DNA from: Dehalococcoidia bacterium
GTDB taxonomy: Bacteria; Chloroflexota; Dehalococcoidia; GIF9; UBA5629
Reading direction: 5' to 3'
DNA length: 35,911 nt
NCBI GenBank assembly: GCA_016783155.1
Contig: JADHXB010000006.1
Span: forward strand, 1 to 35,911
Position numbers and translations under genes: made by a program. Below the pieces are notes generated by a model. That model did no database searches. It was not told where the DNA came from and worked only from the letters and a program-made list of their open reading frames with translations. The number at the start of each line of letters is the position of its first letter. The stretch's first letter is position 1. Positions 8,859 to 19,371 of this stretch are shown in pieces.

Positions 8859-11126
8859 ATGAAACAAGGGACAAAGGTTATTGTTTGGTTTGACGAAGTA
8901 ACCAAGGATGACATTCCTCTAGTAGGTGGCAAGGGGGCCAACTTGGGTGAGATGGTTCATGCTCGGATACCGGTGCCGCCAGGTTTCATCGTCACCGCAG
9001 ATGCCTATTTCAAATTCCTAAAAACTAGCAAGGTTATAGACGAAATCAGTGGATACCTTGAAGGCTTGGATGTTAACGATAGCAAAAAGCTTCAAGAAAT
9101 ATCAACCATCATTAAGGATAAGATTTCCAGCATACCTATGCCGCCTGACACGGTTAAGGAGATTAAAGACGCTTATCACAAACTAGGCCAAGGACTGGTA
9201 GCTGTCCGTTCCTCAGCCACAGCCGAGGACTTGCCCGAGGCTTCTTTCGCCGGGCAACAACGCACCTTCCTCAACATTCAAGGGGAAGATGCGGTAGTGG
9301 CGGCAGTACAAGGCTGCTGGAGTTCCCTGTTTGAACCAAGGGCTATATTCTACAGACAGCAGCAAGGTTTTGACCACCTCAAGGTTGGTATTGCCGTACC
9401 AGTGCAAATAATGGTGCAATCGGAGGCATCAGGAGTCCTATTCACGATAGAGCCACTGAGCAACGACACAATGAAAATCCTCATTGAAGCAATTTACGGG
9501 CTGGGTGAAGCTATTGTTTCCGGTGAAGTCACTCCTGACCAGTATTTGTTGGATAAGAGCAAAATTAGGATTCTTGACAAGCAAATTCACAAACAGGAAT
9601 GGCAACTGGCAAAGAATACAAAGGCACCAGCAGGCGAACTGGAACAGAACATTAAGATAAATGTCCCAGCCTCAAGACAAACTCTACAAAAGATAACCGA
9701 CGAGGACATAGTCGCTTTAGCCAAATTGGGCAAGACTATTGAGAACTTATATAAAACCCCACAGGACATTGAGTGGGCAAAACAAGGAACACAGCTATTC
9801 ATCCTTCAAACGCGGCCTGTGACCACCCTGAAACCAAAAGAAGAGATTAAGACAGCTCCTAAAATAGAAGCTCAAGCAATTTTAACCGGCGTTGCAGCCA
9901 GTCCAGGTATAGCCGTTGGCAAAGTTAGAATTTTACCTGAATCATCACAGATAAATAGAATTCAAAATGGTGACGTTCTTGTAGCCGAAATGACAACTCC
10001 GGACTTTGTACCAGCAATGAAACGGGCTGTTGCTATAGTCACTGACCGTGGCGGTAGAACTGCTCACGCTGCCATTGTCAGCCGTGAGCTAGGTATCCCT
10101 TGCGTCGTGGGTACAGAGGTGGCAACCAAAACTCTAAGCGATGGCCAGGAAATCACTGTGGATGGCTCACGGGGAGAAGTCTACGCTGGCAGGGTAGCAG
10201 AGCCAACAAAAACCGCTCCTGTAGTTGTTACTCAGAAACGAATAAAGACAAAAACCAAAGTCTATGTAAATCTGGCTGAGCCAGAACTAGCCGAGACTGT
10301 GGCTGCAAGACATGTAGATGGAGTCGGCTTGCTTAGAGCTGAGTTTATGATTGCACAGATTGGTGGGCATCCTAGATACATGCTGCACGAGGGGAAGGGA
10401 GAGCAGTTCATGGAAATGCTGGCTCGAAACATTACCACTTTCGCTAAGGTTTTCCACCCTCGGCCTGTAGTTTACCGGACTACAGATTTCAAAACCAACG
10501 AGTACAGGAACCTGCGCGGTGGGGACAAATATGAGGAATTTGAGGAGAATCCCATGCTCGGCTACCGTGGCTGCTCCAGATATACACGAGAAACTGAGGT
10601 TTTTAGACTCGAAGTAGAAGCTATCAAGAAAGTAAGCCAGTACTACGATAACCTATATGTCATGATTCCATTCGTCCGCTTCGTAGATGAAATGGCCAGG
10701 ATAAAGAGGTTCCTCGTAGCCGAGGGGCTATATCAGTTCCCCAATTTCAAATTGTGGATGATGGTCGAAGTGCCATCAAATGTCTTTCTCATAGACAAAT
10801 TTATAGACGTTGGCATTGATGGTGTCTCCATCGGTTCTAACGACTTAACTCAATTAATTTTAGGGATAGACAGAGACAACCCCAAGCTAGCCCCACAATT
10901 TGATGAGAGAAACGAGGCAGTGCTCATGGCTATAGAAAAAGTCATTAAGGTTTCGGTCAGCAAGGGCATCACTTCTTCCATCTGCGGACAAGCACCTTCA
11001 GTCTACCCAGAACTTACCGAGAACCTGGTGAAATGGGGCATCACCTCAGTTTCAGTAAGTCCTGACATGATTGACGAAGCAAGACGTATTATTGCTGCTG
11101 CTGAAGCGAAACTTAGCCAGACATAG
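8859..11126 (+). CDS. ppsA: Phosphoenolpyruvate synthase (pyruvate, water dikinase)
   Basis: N-terminal VWFDEVTKDDIPLVGGKGANLGEM, VRSSATAEDLPEASFAGQQ, catalytic-His region DRGGRTAHAAIVSRELGIPCVVGT, C-terminal GIDGVSIGSNDLTQLILGIDRD and SSICGQAPS; aaggagg SD upstream. Confidence 0.95.
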   Translation: MKQGTKVIVWFDEVTKDDIPLVGGKGANLGEMVHARIPVPPGFIVTADAYFKFLKTSKVIDEISGYLEGLDVNDSKKLQEISTIIKDKISSIPMPPDTVKEIKDAYHKLGQGLVAVRSSATAEDLPEASFAGQQRTFLNIQGEDAVVAAVQGCWSSLFEPRAIFYRQQQGFDHLKVGIAVPVQIMVQSEASGVLFTIEPLSNDTMKILIEAIYGLGEAIVSGEVTPDQYLLDKSKIRILDKQIHKQEWQLAKNTKAPAGELEQNIKINVPASRQTLQKITDEDIVALAKLGKTIENLYKTPQDIEWAKQGTQLFILQTRPVTTLKPKEEIKTAPKIEAQAILTGVAASPGIAVGKVRILPESSQINRIQNGDVLVAEMTTPDFVPAMKRAVAIVTDRGGRTAHAAIVSRELGIPCVVGTEVATKTLSDGQEITVDGSRGEVYAGRVAEPTKTAPVVVTQKRIKTKTKVYVNLAEPELAETVAARHVDGVGLLRAEFMIAQIGGHPRYMLHEGKGEQFMEMLARNITTFAKVFHPRPVVYRTTDFKTNEYRNLRGGDKYEEFEENPMLGYRGCSRYTRETEVFRLEVEAIKKVSQYYDNLYVMIPFVRFVDEMARIKRFLVAEGLYQFPNFKLWMMVEVPSNVFLIDKFIDVGIDGVSIGSNDLTQLILGIDRDNPKLAPQFDERNEAVLMAIEKVIKVSVSKGITSSICGQAPSVYPELTENLVKWGITSVSVSPDMIDEARRIIAAAEAKLSQT

Positions 11127-11159
11127 CATTGCAACGAAGCAGGAAAATAAACTTAAGTT

Positions 11160-12197
11160 TTGATGGTCAATCTGAACATTCGGCAGCGGATAGAGGAATC
11201 TGAAAACAGCCTTTCCTCATACGCGGCAAAAAGCAGGTTTAGCCGAGGCAGACTCAAATGGGAGGAACCTTGCCCAATACGCACAGATTTTCAGCGGGAC
11301 CGCGACCGCATCATTCACTCCAAGGCTTTTCGTCGCCTCAAGCACAAAACCCAGGTCTTTATTGCACCATCGGGTGACCATTATGTAACACGGCTGACAC
11401 ATACTTTAGAGGTTTCACAGATCGCCAGAACTATATCCAGAGCGCTGAACCTTAACGAGGATTTGACAGAGGCTATTGCTTTAGGACATGACTTAGGCCA
11501 CACCCCATTTGGTCATGTCGGTGAGCAAGTTCTAGATGAGCTTTGCCCCGGTGGATTCAAGCATAACGAGCAGAGTTTAAGGGTAGTCGATTTACTGGAA
11601 AAAGACGGTCAAGGACTGAACCTAACCTGGGAAGTGAGAGATGGCATCTTGAATCATTCCAAGAGCGGGATTGAGATACTTGGAGAAGGATGGACAGATA
11701 TTGGTACTATCGAAGGCCAGGTAGTAAAGATGGCTGACATTGTTGCTTATGTCAACCACGATACTGCCGACGCAATCAGAGCTGGCGTTATAGCTGAAAA
11801 CGAGCTGCCTGCCTCCGCAATCAGGCTTCTCGGTCACACTTCTTCTCAGCGGATTAACACACTGGTCTCCGACATCGTCAGCTATTCCTTGGCTCATATG
11901 GGCGACGTCAACCTGACAAAGGCGGTCATTGGAATAAATACAGAAATCCTAGAAGCAGCTAACAGCTTGCGTGAGTTTCTTTTTGACAAGGTGTATAATC
12001 CCAGCTTAGCTAATAAAGATACAGCAAAGGCACAAAAAGTAATACGTCTGCTGTACTCCTATCTCCTGAAACACGAAGCTACGTTGCCAAGAGAATATGC
12101 CCTGCGCGATGACACTGTAGAACGGAAGATTGCTGACTATATTGCCGGCATGACAGACCAGTATGCAATAAGGACTGCCAAAGAAATCTCATGCTGA
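11160..12197 (+). CDS. dgt: Deoxyguanosinetriphosphate triphosphohydrolase-like HD protein
   Basis: FQRDRDRIIHSKAFRRLKHKTQVFIAPSGDHYVTRLTHTLEVSQIARTISRALNLNEDLTEAIALGHDLGHTPFGHVGE (HD-domain dGTPase signature). Confidence 0.93.
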   Translation: MMVNLNIRQRIEESENSLSSYAAKSRFSRGRLKWEEPCPIRTDFQRDRDRIIHSKAFRRLKHKTQVFIAPSGDHYVTRLTHTLEVSQIARTISRALNLNEDLTEAIALGHDLGHTPFGHVGEQVLDELCPGGFKHNEQSLRVVDLLEKDGQGLNLTWEVRDGILNHSKSGIEILGEGWTDIGTIEGQVVKMADIVAYVNHDTADAIRAGVIAENELPASAIRLLGHTSSQRINTLVSDIVSYSLAHMGDVNLTKAVIGINTEILEAANSLREFLFDKVYNPSLANKDTAKAQKVIRLLYSYLLKHEATLPREYALRDDTVERKIADYIAGMTDQYAIRTAKEISC

Positions 12198-12250
12198 AAG
12201 GAAAAACTGCTTTTAGCCAGGAGTTTGAAACAGGTGATTGAGTTTTTGAA

Positions 12251-14116
12251 ATGAGTGTGATTGATGATGTAAAACAGAGACTGGATATTGTGCAGGTCGT
12301 CTCTGAATATACAAACTTACAGAAATCGGGCCGAAGTTATAAGGCATTATGTCCGTTTCATAGTGAAAAGACCCCATCGTTTTTTGTATTCCCCGAGCGG
12401 CAGAGCTGGCACTGTTTTGGAGCTTGTGGTACCGGTGGAGATATCTTCTCATTCATCATGAAGAAAGAAGGCGTTGATTTTACACAAGCACTACATCTTT
12501 TAGCTAATAAGGCAGGAGTTTCCTTGGTTGCTCTGACAACCCCAGAGAAGCAGACTCAAAACAAAGAGAGGGAAAGATTATTTGAAATAAATGAAGCCGC
12601 CGCCGAATATTACCACCACCTGTTGTTGAACACTTCTGTGGGCGAGATAGCAAGGAACTATGTGGCTAAACGAGGGCTATCACCTGAGACAATTAAGAGC
12701 TTCCAGCTAGGTTTCGCGCCAGACGGCTGGGAAACTATAAAACAGTACTTAAAGGGCAAAGGATACGAGGAAGCAGATCTGTTAGCTGCTGGTCTATTGG
12801 TAGAACGGGATGACAAAAACAGCTACGACCGATTTCGCAGTCGTTTAATATTCCCTATTCGGAACATCCAGGGAAAGGCTATAGGCTTTGGTGGCAGGGC
12901 ACTAGACGATTCTCTGCCTAAATATCTAAACTCTCCCCAAACACCAGTTTTCGACAAGAGCAGCAGCCTCTACGGGATTGACCATGCCAAAATAGCCGCA
13001 CGTCAGAAAGACCAGGCAGTAATTGTAGAAGGTTATATGGATGTTCTAACAGCCCACCAGCATGGATATGATAACGTAGTTGCCTCCATGGGGACATCTA
13101 TGACTGACAAGCAGCTGGCTATTCTTAAAAACCTGACCAAGAATTTAATACTGGCTCTTGATGCAGACACCGCAGGAGAAGAAGCCATCTCACGAAGCGG
13201 TGAGATGATAGATAAGATGCTACCAGTACCACCATCATTTTACGGGTGGGTAAAATATGAGGATGCTCACAACGCGGAAGTAAAGATTCTAGTCTTACCT
13301 CAAAACAAAGATCCAGACGATATAATCAAAGAAGATGATTCACAGTGGCAAAAGCTGATAATAGATGCTAAACCCATGATTGGCTTCATCCTTGAAACAG
13401 TAATTGCTAAAGTTGATCTAGCAAGTGCCAGAGATAAGTCTCTGGCTGTAGAAAAACTTCTGCCGCTGCTTTTCGAGATGCATGACCCGTTGCGGCAAGC
13501 CCACTATGTGGAAAGACTTGCCAAATTATTGAAAATTGATGAGCGCATTTTAGTCGATACATTGAGACGGTTCAGCATTATCGAAAGAAAACGAAAAACA
13601 ACCAAAAACATGAAGGCTTACACACCTATAGTCCCCGCTATCATTTCATCCAGTCCCCTTGAGCAATATTGCTTAGCTTTGTTGCTTCAGTATCCGGAGC
13701 TTAAGGCAGAAAGTGCGGGACTATCACCTGACTATTTTGAGAGCAGCGAAAACAAAGTGTTGTTTGTAAAATGGAAGCAAAGTGATGACCTTGCCTCTCT
13801 TGAGAATAGGCTCGACAGCGCTCTTCAAGAGTATTTGCAGAGCCTCATGTCTAGAGTCTTCCCCCCAACACTCAAAGAGAGCGAGGCAATTCGGCGTGAA
13901 ACCATCGATGACTGTGTTCTTCGCCTACAAGAGAGAAGGTTGAGAAACTTAGAGGTTGAAAAACAAGAACTTTTGGCTATTGAAGCTGAGACGGGTGGAA
14001 CAGCAGCACAATTAGCTAAACTAGAAGAGCAAGGCTTGGAAGTCAGTAAACAGCTTAGAGAGGTCTTCACCAAGCAAAAACATCGCCGACAATTAGCAAG
14101 GAGGGATGGGCAATGA
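12251..14116 (+). CDS. dnaG: DNA primase
   Basis: CHC2-type zinc finger [30 protein letters not shown]; Toprim [29 protein letters not shown] and LALDADTAG. Confidence 0.97.
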   Translation: MSVIDDVKQRLDIVQVVSEYTNLQKSGRSYKALCPFHSEKTPSFFVFPERQSWHCFGACGTGGDIFSFIMKKEGVDFTQALHLLANKAGVSLVALTTPEKQTQNKERERLFEINEAAAEYYHHLLLNTSVGEIARNYVAKRGLSPETIKSFQLGFAPDGWETIKQYLKGKGYEEADLLAAGLLVERDDKNSYDRFRSRLIFPIRNIQGKAIGFGGRALDDSLPKYLNSPQTPVFDKSSSLYGIDHAKIAARQKDQAVIVEGYMDVLTAHQHGYDNVVASMGTSMTDKQLAILKNLTKNLILALDADTAGEEAISRSGEMIDKMLPVPPSFYGWVKYEDAHNAEVKILVLPQNKDPDDIIKEDDSQWQKLIIDAKPMIGFILETVIAKVDLASARDKSLAVEKLLPLLFEMHDPLRQAHYVERLAKLLKIDERILVDTLRRFSIIERKRKTTKNMKAYTPIVPAIISSSPLEQYCLALLLQYPELKAESAGLSPDYFESSENKVLFVKWKQSDDLASLENRLDSALQEYLQSLMSRVFPPTLKESEAIRRETIDDCVLRLQERRLRNLEVEKQELLAIEAETGGTAAQLAKLEEQGLEVSKQLREVFTKQKHRRQLARRDGQ

Positions 14117-15681
14117 CCTCAGATAGCGATGAAAGGCTTCTGTCCTATTTCCCTAGGAAACGCAGAAGCAAATTGGACTCCGAGGATATTCTTGGCGTTG
14201 ATGATGAATCACTTATAAACCCGGATAATACTTGGGAAACTTTCGACAAATATGAGTCTGAAGAAGATACTGCCCAAATCGCTTTCCCATGGGAAGACGA
14301 AGAGGATGCTGAACTTGAAAATGAATTGGCAGGTAAGGAAGAGAAAGAGGATGAGTCACCGATTGGTCTTGAACTAGAGCATGTTGAGCACGAAACCATT
14401 GATGACCCAGTTCGTATGTATCTCCACGAGATTGGCAAAGTCTCACTGCTCACTGCAAACGATGAGAAGGTGTTGGCTAGCAAAATTGAGGAGGCCAAAT
14501 ATCTGGAAAAGATTGAAGCGCTTTACTTTCAGCGCCATGGCGAATATCCGTCAACAGTTGATATAGTAATATACTTGCTCCGTCATTTGCTTGCATCACA
14601 ACCATTGATCTCCATTCTTAGCAAAAGACTTAAGCTCGCTGCTACAGACAACTTCATCATGAGAATTCACGATCCAAAGCTGCGGTCAGCCATTGATAAA
14701 GTGATTGACCAAGAATTAGTGGAAGCTATTGCTAAGGACACCAATAAAAGCGCTCCCGAGGTTGAACAAAATTTTATAAGCTTCTCTACAGACAGTCGAC
14801 TCCTACCCGCAGAATTAGTCAAGCTCATAGGAGAAAAAACTACCTGGAAGCAGTTAGAATCTCTGGTCGCCGAGCCCGTCAAGCCCGAATTCCTCTCTCA
14901 GCTCCATGCACATACTCAGGAATTTAAAGCCCATTTCACTAAAGTAAAAAAAACAGCAAGGAAATCAGAAAGACACCTTACTGAAGCAAATCTACGCTTG
15001 GTGGTCAGCGTAGCCAAGAAATATGTAGGCCACGGGATGCCACTCCTTGACCTTATCCAAGAAGGGAATATCGGGCTAGTCCGCGCTGTGGAGAAATTTG
15101 AATATCGAAAAGGGTATAAATTCAGCACTTATGCTACTTGGTGGATTAGGCAAGCTATTACCCGAGCTATAGCTGACCAAGCCCGCACCATTCGTATCCC
15201 GGTGCATATGGTAGAAACTATCAATAGACTGCTAAAAGTCAACCGCCGCTTATCTCAAGAATATGGGCGTGAACCAAGTTACGAGGAAATTGGTAAGGGC
15301 ATGGAAATATCTTCAGACAGAGTAAGAGAAATCCTGAAGTTATCTCAGATGCCGATATCTTTAGAGATGCCCATAGGCGAAGAGGAAGACAGTCACCTCG
15401 GCGATTTCATTGAAGACCGAGCTACCTTACCACCAGCCGATGTCGCCTCGCAAGAATTGCTTAAGACACAATTAAACAAAATACTCTCTGAACTCACTGA
15501 CAGAGAGAGAAAGGTCATACTACTCAGATTCGGTTTGGAGGACGGACGAGCCCGAACCTTAGAGGAGGTCGGCAAGGAATTTAATGTAACCCGAGAGCGA
15601 ATCCGTCAAATCGAGGCTAAAGCACTCCGCAAACTACGTCATCCCAGCCGAAGCCGAAAGCTTAAAGACTATCTGGAATAA
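14113..15681 (+). CDS. rpoD: RNA polymerase primary sigma factor
   Basis: [72 protein letters not shown], region 4 [43 protein letters not shown] overlap with dnaG. Confidence 0.97.
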   Translation: MTSDSDERLLSYFPRKRRSKLDSEDILGVDDESLINPDNTWETFDKYESEEDTAQIAFPWEDEEDAELENELAGKEEKEDESPIGLELEHVEHETIDDPVRMYLHEIGKVSLLTANDEKVLASKIEEAKYLEKIEALYFQRHGEYPSTVDIVIYLLRHLLASQPLISILSKRLKLAATDNFIMRIHDPKLRSAIDKVIDQELVEAIAKDTNKSAPEVEQNFISFSTDSRLLPAELVKLIGEKTTWKQLESLVAEPVKPEFLSQLHAHTQEFKAHFTKVKKTARKSERHLTEANLRLVVSVAKKYVGHGMPLLDLIQEGNIGLVRAVEKFEYRKGYKFSTYATWWIRQAITRAIADQARTIRIPVHMVETINRLLKVNRRLSQEYGREPSYEEIGKGMEISSDRVREILKLSQMPISLEMPIGEEEDSHLGDFIEDRATLPPADVASQELLKTQLNKILSELTDRERKVILLRFGLEDGRARTLEEVGKEFNVTRERIRQIEAKALRKLRHPSRSRKLKDYLE

Positions 15682-15716
15682 GCCAGCATAATATCCTGGC
15701 TGCTAGGAGGAACTAA

Positions 15717-16322
15717 ATGAGACTGATTAAAGGGATAATCATGGTCATTGGCGTAATCGGGGTTATGGTCATCTTTGCCCTGATTATAGGCTACTATCTT
15801 TACTCGCTTTCGCCTCCAATCCAAGCGAAGGTAATACCAGTGATGGGAAGCCCCGAAGCAGTCCAAAGTTTTGACCAGAAACTAGATGCGCTCGAAAGCC
15901 AAATCAAAGCCGCGGTTAACGCTGGGGAAAGTAAACAGGTAAGCTTGGTAATCACCGAGAACGAAATCAATTCCAAGTTTGCTCAAATGCTAGCCGAAGG
16001 CAAGCTGTCACCATTGAAACGTGTATTGATTAACTTCGGTGACGGCTATTTCTTAACTTATGCGGTGGTAGATACTCCTGGAATGGACGCTAGAACGGGC
16101 TTAATGGGACGAGTGGAGATTATAGAAGGTAAACCCAAAGTAGTAATAGATGAGTTCAATTTGGGCAAATTACCCCTACCGAAATCTGTAAACAGCAGGG
16201 CTGAACAACTGATGAATATCATAGTAAGCCTGCAATTACCTGAGGTGTCTCTGAATATAACCAGTGTTGAAATCAAAAATCGCGAGTTGACTGTCACTGG
16301 AACTACCAAAACCATGAAGTAA
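15717..16322 (+). CDS. Hypothetical protein with N-terminal transmembrane anchor
   Basis: Hydrophobic N-terminus IIMVIGVIGVMVIFALIIGYYLYSL then soluble region; aggagg-type SD upstream (ctaggagg); 201 codons, no confident family. Confidence 0.75.
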   Translation: MRLIKGIIMVIGVIGVMVIFALIIGYYLYSLSPPIQAKVIPVMGSPEAVQSFDQKLDALESQIKAAVNAGESKQVSLVITENEINSKFAQMLAEGKLSPLKRVLINFGDGYFLTYAVVDTPGMDARTGLMGRVEIIEGKPKVVIDEFNLGKLPLPKSVNSRAEQLMNIIVSLQLPEVSLNITSVEIKNRELTVTGTTKTMK

Positions 16323-16330
16323 AAGTTACC

Positions 16331-17662
16331 TCACCGCCCCAGCATACCCATCAAGTTTTTAGGCAGTTTTCCTTGTGCCGCCATTTTAGCTAGTTTTTGC
16401 ATCTGGTAGAATTGATTCAGCAATTGATTGATGTCCCTGGTTGTTGTTCCACTGCCCTGCGCGATACGCCGCCTTCGACTCCCATTAACAATAGCTGGGT
16501 TACACCTCTCTTCTGGAGTCATTGATAGGATAATAGCCTCAATTTTTCGCATCTGGCTCTCCTCACCACCTTGAGGGATACTGGAGGCAAGTTTCGAAAA
16601 ACCAGGTAACAATTCAACTAATTGAGTTAGTGACCCCATTTTCTTAAGCTGACGTAACTGCCCCAAAAAGTCTTCAAGATTGAACTCCATGGTGCGCATC
16701 TTTTTCTCTAGCTGCTTGGCATGCCGCTCGTCAAAAACCTTCTCTGCCTTCTCAATGAGAGTAAGTACATCCCCCATACCCAAAATGCGAGATGCCAAGC
16801 GATCTGGATAAAAAGGCTCAAGTGCACTTGCTTTTTCGCCGGTGCCAATGAATTTTACTGGAATTCCCGTGACGAACTTGATGGAAAGAGCAGCACCACC
16901 CCGAGCATCCCCATCCATCTTAGTCAAAATAAGCCCGGTCAAGCCGATACTCTTGTTGAACTCCTCAGCTGTGTTTACTGCATCCTGACCGGTCATAGCA
17001 TCAACTATCAATATCACCTCTGAAGGGTGAATTTCAGATTTCAGTTGTGCCAGTTCCTTCATCATTGCTTCATCAACGTGAAGACGTCCTTGAGTATCAA
17101 TAATCACCCAAGTAGCTGCCATCTCTTGGGCTCTCTTTAGAGATCGGCGGCAGATAGCTAACGGTGCCGCCTTAGCATTCTCACTTGAGACCGGTATGTC
17201 CAACTGTTTACCCAGCATCACTAACTGATCAATAGCAGCCGGTCGGCGCGTATCAGCAGCCACTAGCAAAGGATGCTGTCCAGTGCTTTTAAGATGCAGA
17301 GCCAACTTAGCTGCTGTAGTAGTCTTCCCCGAACCCTGCAAACCGACAAGCATGGCAATAGAAGGTGGCCGACTAGCTGCCACAAGATGATTACGCTCCT
17401 TACCTAAGATATTTATGAGTTCTTCGTTAACAATTTTTATGATTTGCTGAGCTGGAGTGAGACTCTCCAATACCTGGGTGGTCAAAGCCCGCTCCCTTAC
17501 ACCAGCAAGAAAACTTTTCACCACTTTAAAATTAACATCGGCTTCCAGAAGAGCTAAGCGTATCTGCCGCAAAGCTTCATCAATATCTTTTTCACTGAGC
17601 CTCCCCCTACTGCCGAGGCTACTGAATACCTTGCCTAGTTTTTGGGTCAGGACTTCAAACAT
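16331..17662 (-). CDS. ffh: Signal recognition particle protein (SRP54)
   Basis: GLQGSGKTTTAAKLALHLK, VAADTRRPAAIDQLVMLGKQ, WVIIDTQGRLHVDEAMMKEL, LTKMDGDARGGAALSI, Met-rich M domain. Confidence 0.97.
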   Translation of the reverse strand: MFEVLTQKLGKVFSSLGSRGRLSEKDIDEALRQIRLALLEADVNFKVVKSFLAGVRERALTTQVLESLTPAQQIIKIVNEELINILGKERNHLVAASRPPSIAMLVGLQGSGKTTTAAKLALHLKSTGQHPLLVAADTRRPAAIDQLVMLGKQLDIPVSSENAKAAPLAICRRSLKRAQEMAATWVIIDTQGRLHVDEAMMKELAQLKSEIHPSEVILIVDAMTGQDAVNTAEEFNKSIGLTGLILTKMDGDARGGAALSIKFVTGIPVKFIGTGEKASALEPFYPDRLASRILGMGDVLTLIEKAEKVFDERHAKQLEKKMRTMEFNLEDFLGQLRQLKKMGSLTQLVELLPGFSKLASSIPQGGEESQMRKIEAIILSMTPEERCNPAIVNGSRRRRIAQGSGTTTRDINQLLNQFYQMQKLAKMAAQGKLPKNLMGMLGR

Positions 17663-17676
17663 CAGCCATCTATAGC

Positions 17677-17705
17677 ATTCTACTTAGGACTGTCTCTACA
17701 GTCAA
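17677..17705 (-). promoter_or_regulatory. Predicted sigma70-type promoter for ffh
   Basis: Minus strand TTGACT (17705-17700) - 17 bp - TAGAAT (17682-17677). Confidence 0.55.
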
Positions 17706-17765
17706 TTGTGATACAATAAAAGCAGGGTTGCAAACCATAAAGCCAACCTCTGCGATAATTTAAGT

Positions 17766-18530
17766 ATGTTTGAAGCTTCTCCATTCAGGCTGAACATGTT
17801 CCAGCTGTGTCCACAGCAATACAAGTTCTATTACGATCCTGAAATCAGAAAAGCCTACAGAAAGCCACGGCCTTATTTCACTATGGGTGACCACGTACAC
17901 GCCGCGCTAAAAGATTTCCTCTCCGTGGTCCCGGTTAGTGAGCGAAATCCGTCAAAACTTGAAAATCTGCTGCGAGAGAAATGGCGGCGTTATCGCAAGG
18001 GATTCAATGACAGGAAAGATGAGAAAAGATGGGGTGAAAAAGCTCTCAACCAGCTACGCTGGTTTGCTCAAAATCAGGACATATCAGGTACGCCATTTAT
18101 GGTAGAAGATTATCACAGTGTTGAAGTTACCAGTAACATAATTTTAAAAGGCAAAATAGACCGGGTGGATAAGGAAGCCGACGACAGTCTGCACATCATC
18201 GATTATAAGACCGGTAAGATGCCGGCTGAAATAAATCAAATTCAGCTCCACATTTACGCCCTTATTCTTTCCAGGAAACAAGACTTGCCGCTCAAAAAAG
18301 CTTCTTATCTTTACCTGGGAGCTGGCAAATTCCGAACTATCGAGCTGACCGCCACCGATTTAGCACAAGCCACTTCCTATATAACCGACATGGTTGACAG
18401 GATATGCAAGGAAAGAGAATATCCAGCCACCCCCAATACCTACTGCTGGAACTGTGATTTCCTCGAGATATGCCCCAGTAAAGCAGAGGCAGCCAAATTC
18501 ACCGCCAACGAAGACGAGTTAGATTTCTAA
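17766..18530 (+). CDS. PD-(D/E)XK (RecB/Cas4-like) nuclease with probable Fe-S cysteine cluster
   Basis: FQLCPQQYKFYYDPEI, ILKGKIDRVDKEADDSLHIIDYKTGKMP (GxxDRxD...IIDYKTG), QIQLHIYALIL, C-terminal YCWNCDFLEICPSKAEA. Confidence 0.88.
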   Translation: MFEASPFRLNMFQLCPQQYKFYYDPEIRKAYRKPRPYFTMGDHVHAALKDFLSVVPVSERNPSKLENLLREKWRRYRKGFNDRKDEKRWGEKALNQLRWFAQNQDISGTPFMVEDYHSVEVTSNIILKGKIDRVDKEADDSLHIIDYKTGKMPAEINQIQLHIYALILSRKQDLPLKKASYLYLGAGKFRTIELTATDLAQATSYITDMVDRICKEREYPATPNTYCWNCDFLEICPSKAEAAKFTANEDELDF

Positions 18531-18546
18531 TAATTAATGCAGAAAC

Positions 18547-19371
18547 ATGATTCCAGTCAGACTCGCACTCAAAAACTTCATGTGTTACCGAGACAATATG
18601 CCACCATTGTCTTTCGACGGCATACACGTGGCCTGTCTTTCCTGTCTTTGTGGTGATAATGTTAATGGTAAATCAGCACTTTTTGACGCCATAACCTGGG
18701 CACTATGGGGCAAATCCCAAACCAGGAATGACGATGACCTGGTTCACCTGGGACAATCCGAGATGGAGATAGAGCTAGAGTTCTTCTCCAGCGAACAACG
18801 ATATCGAGTCATCCGCAAGCATACTAAGAAACCCAGCAAGACACGTGCTGGACAGACTATCCTAGAACTTCAGATAGCTAACAATGGAGCTCTCAGGCCT
18901 ATTTCTGGTAATTCGCTGCTGCAAACCCAGCAGAAGATAATCGAGATTCTGAACTTGGATTACGAGACATTCAAGAACAGCGTCTTCCTTCGCCAAGGAC
19001 ATGCTGACGAATTCAGTATCAAGCGCCCTGGGGAGCACAAAGAGATACTCGCCAACATCCTCGGCTTATCTCATTATGATGAGCTTGAGAGAAGAGCCAA
19101 AGACATAGCCAACGATAGAAAAATCGAAGCGGGTATGCTTGAGAATGCTATCAATGAAATCGAACTTCAACTTGCAACTAAACCTAAACATGAGGATGAG
19201 ATTAGAAAAATACAGAACGAAATCAACCAACTTGAAGCAGGCAGAAAATCTGCAAACGTATGTTTGACACACACAAGCAATGAAAGCTACCATACATGCT
19301 TGTTCGCCTCGAAAAATCGAAGACAAATAAGGAAGGCCAAAGAAATCCTCTGTGAACACAAAGCTATATGA
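18547..19371 (+). pseudogene. sbcC: Truncated SbcC/Rad50-like ATPase (N-terminal half only)
   Basis: LALKNFMCYRDNMPPLSFDGIHVACLSCLCGDNVNGKSALFDAITWALWGKSQTRNDDDLVHLG, Q-loop VFLRQGHADEFSIKRPGEHKEILANILGLSHYDELERRAK; no C-terminal signature or Walker B half; last ~45 aa lack coiled-coil character. Confidence 0.8.

Noticed and set aside
10464-10486. Imperfect hairpin CTGTAGT-ttaccgg-ACTACAG in ppsA
   Set aside because: Seven-bp stem within a long CDS; expected at this frequency by chance.
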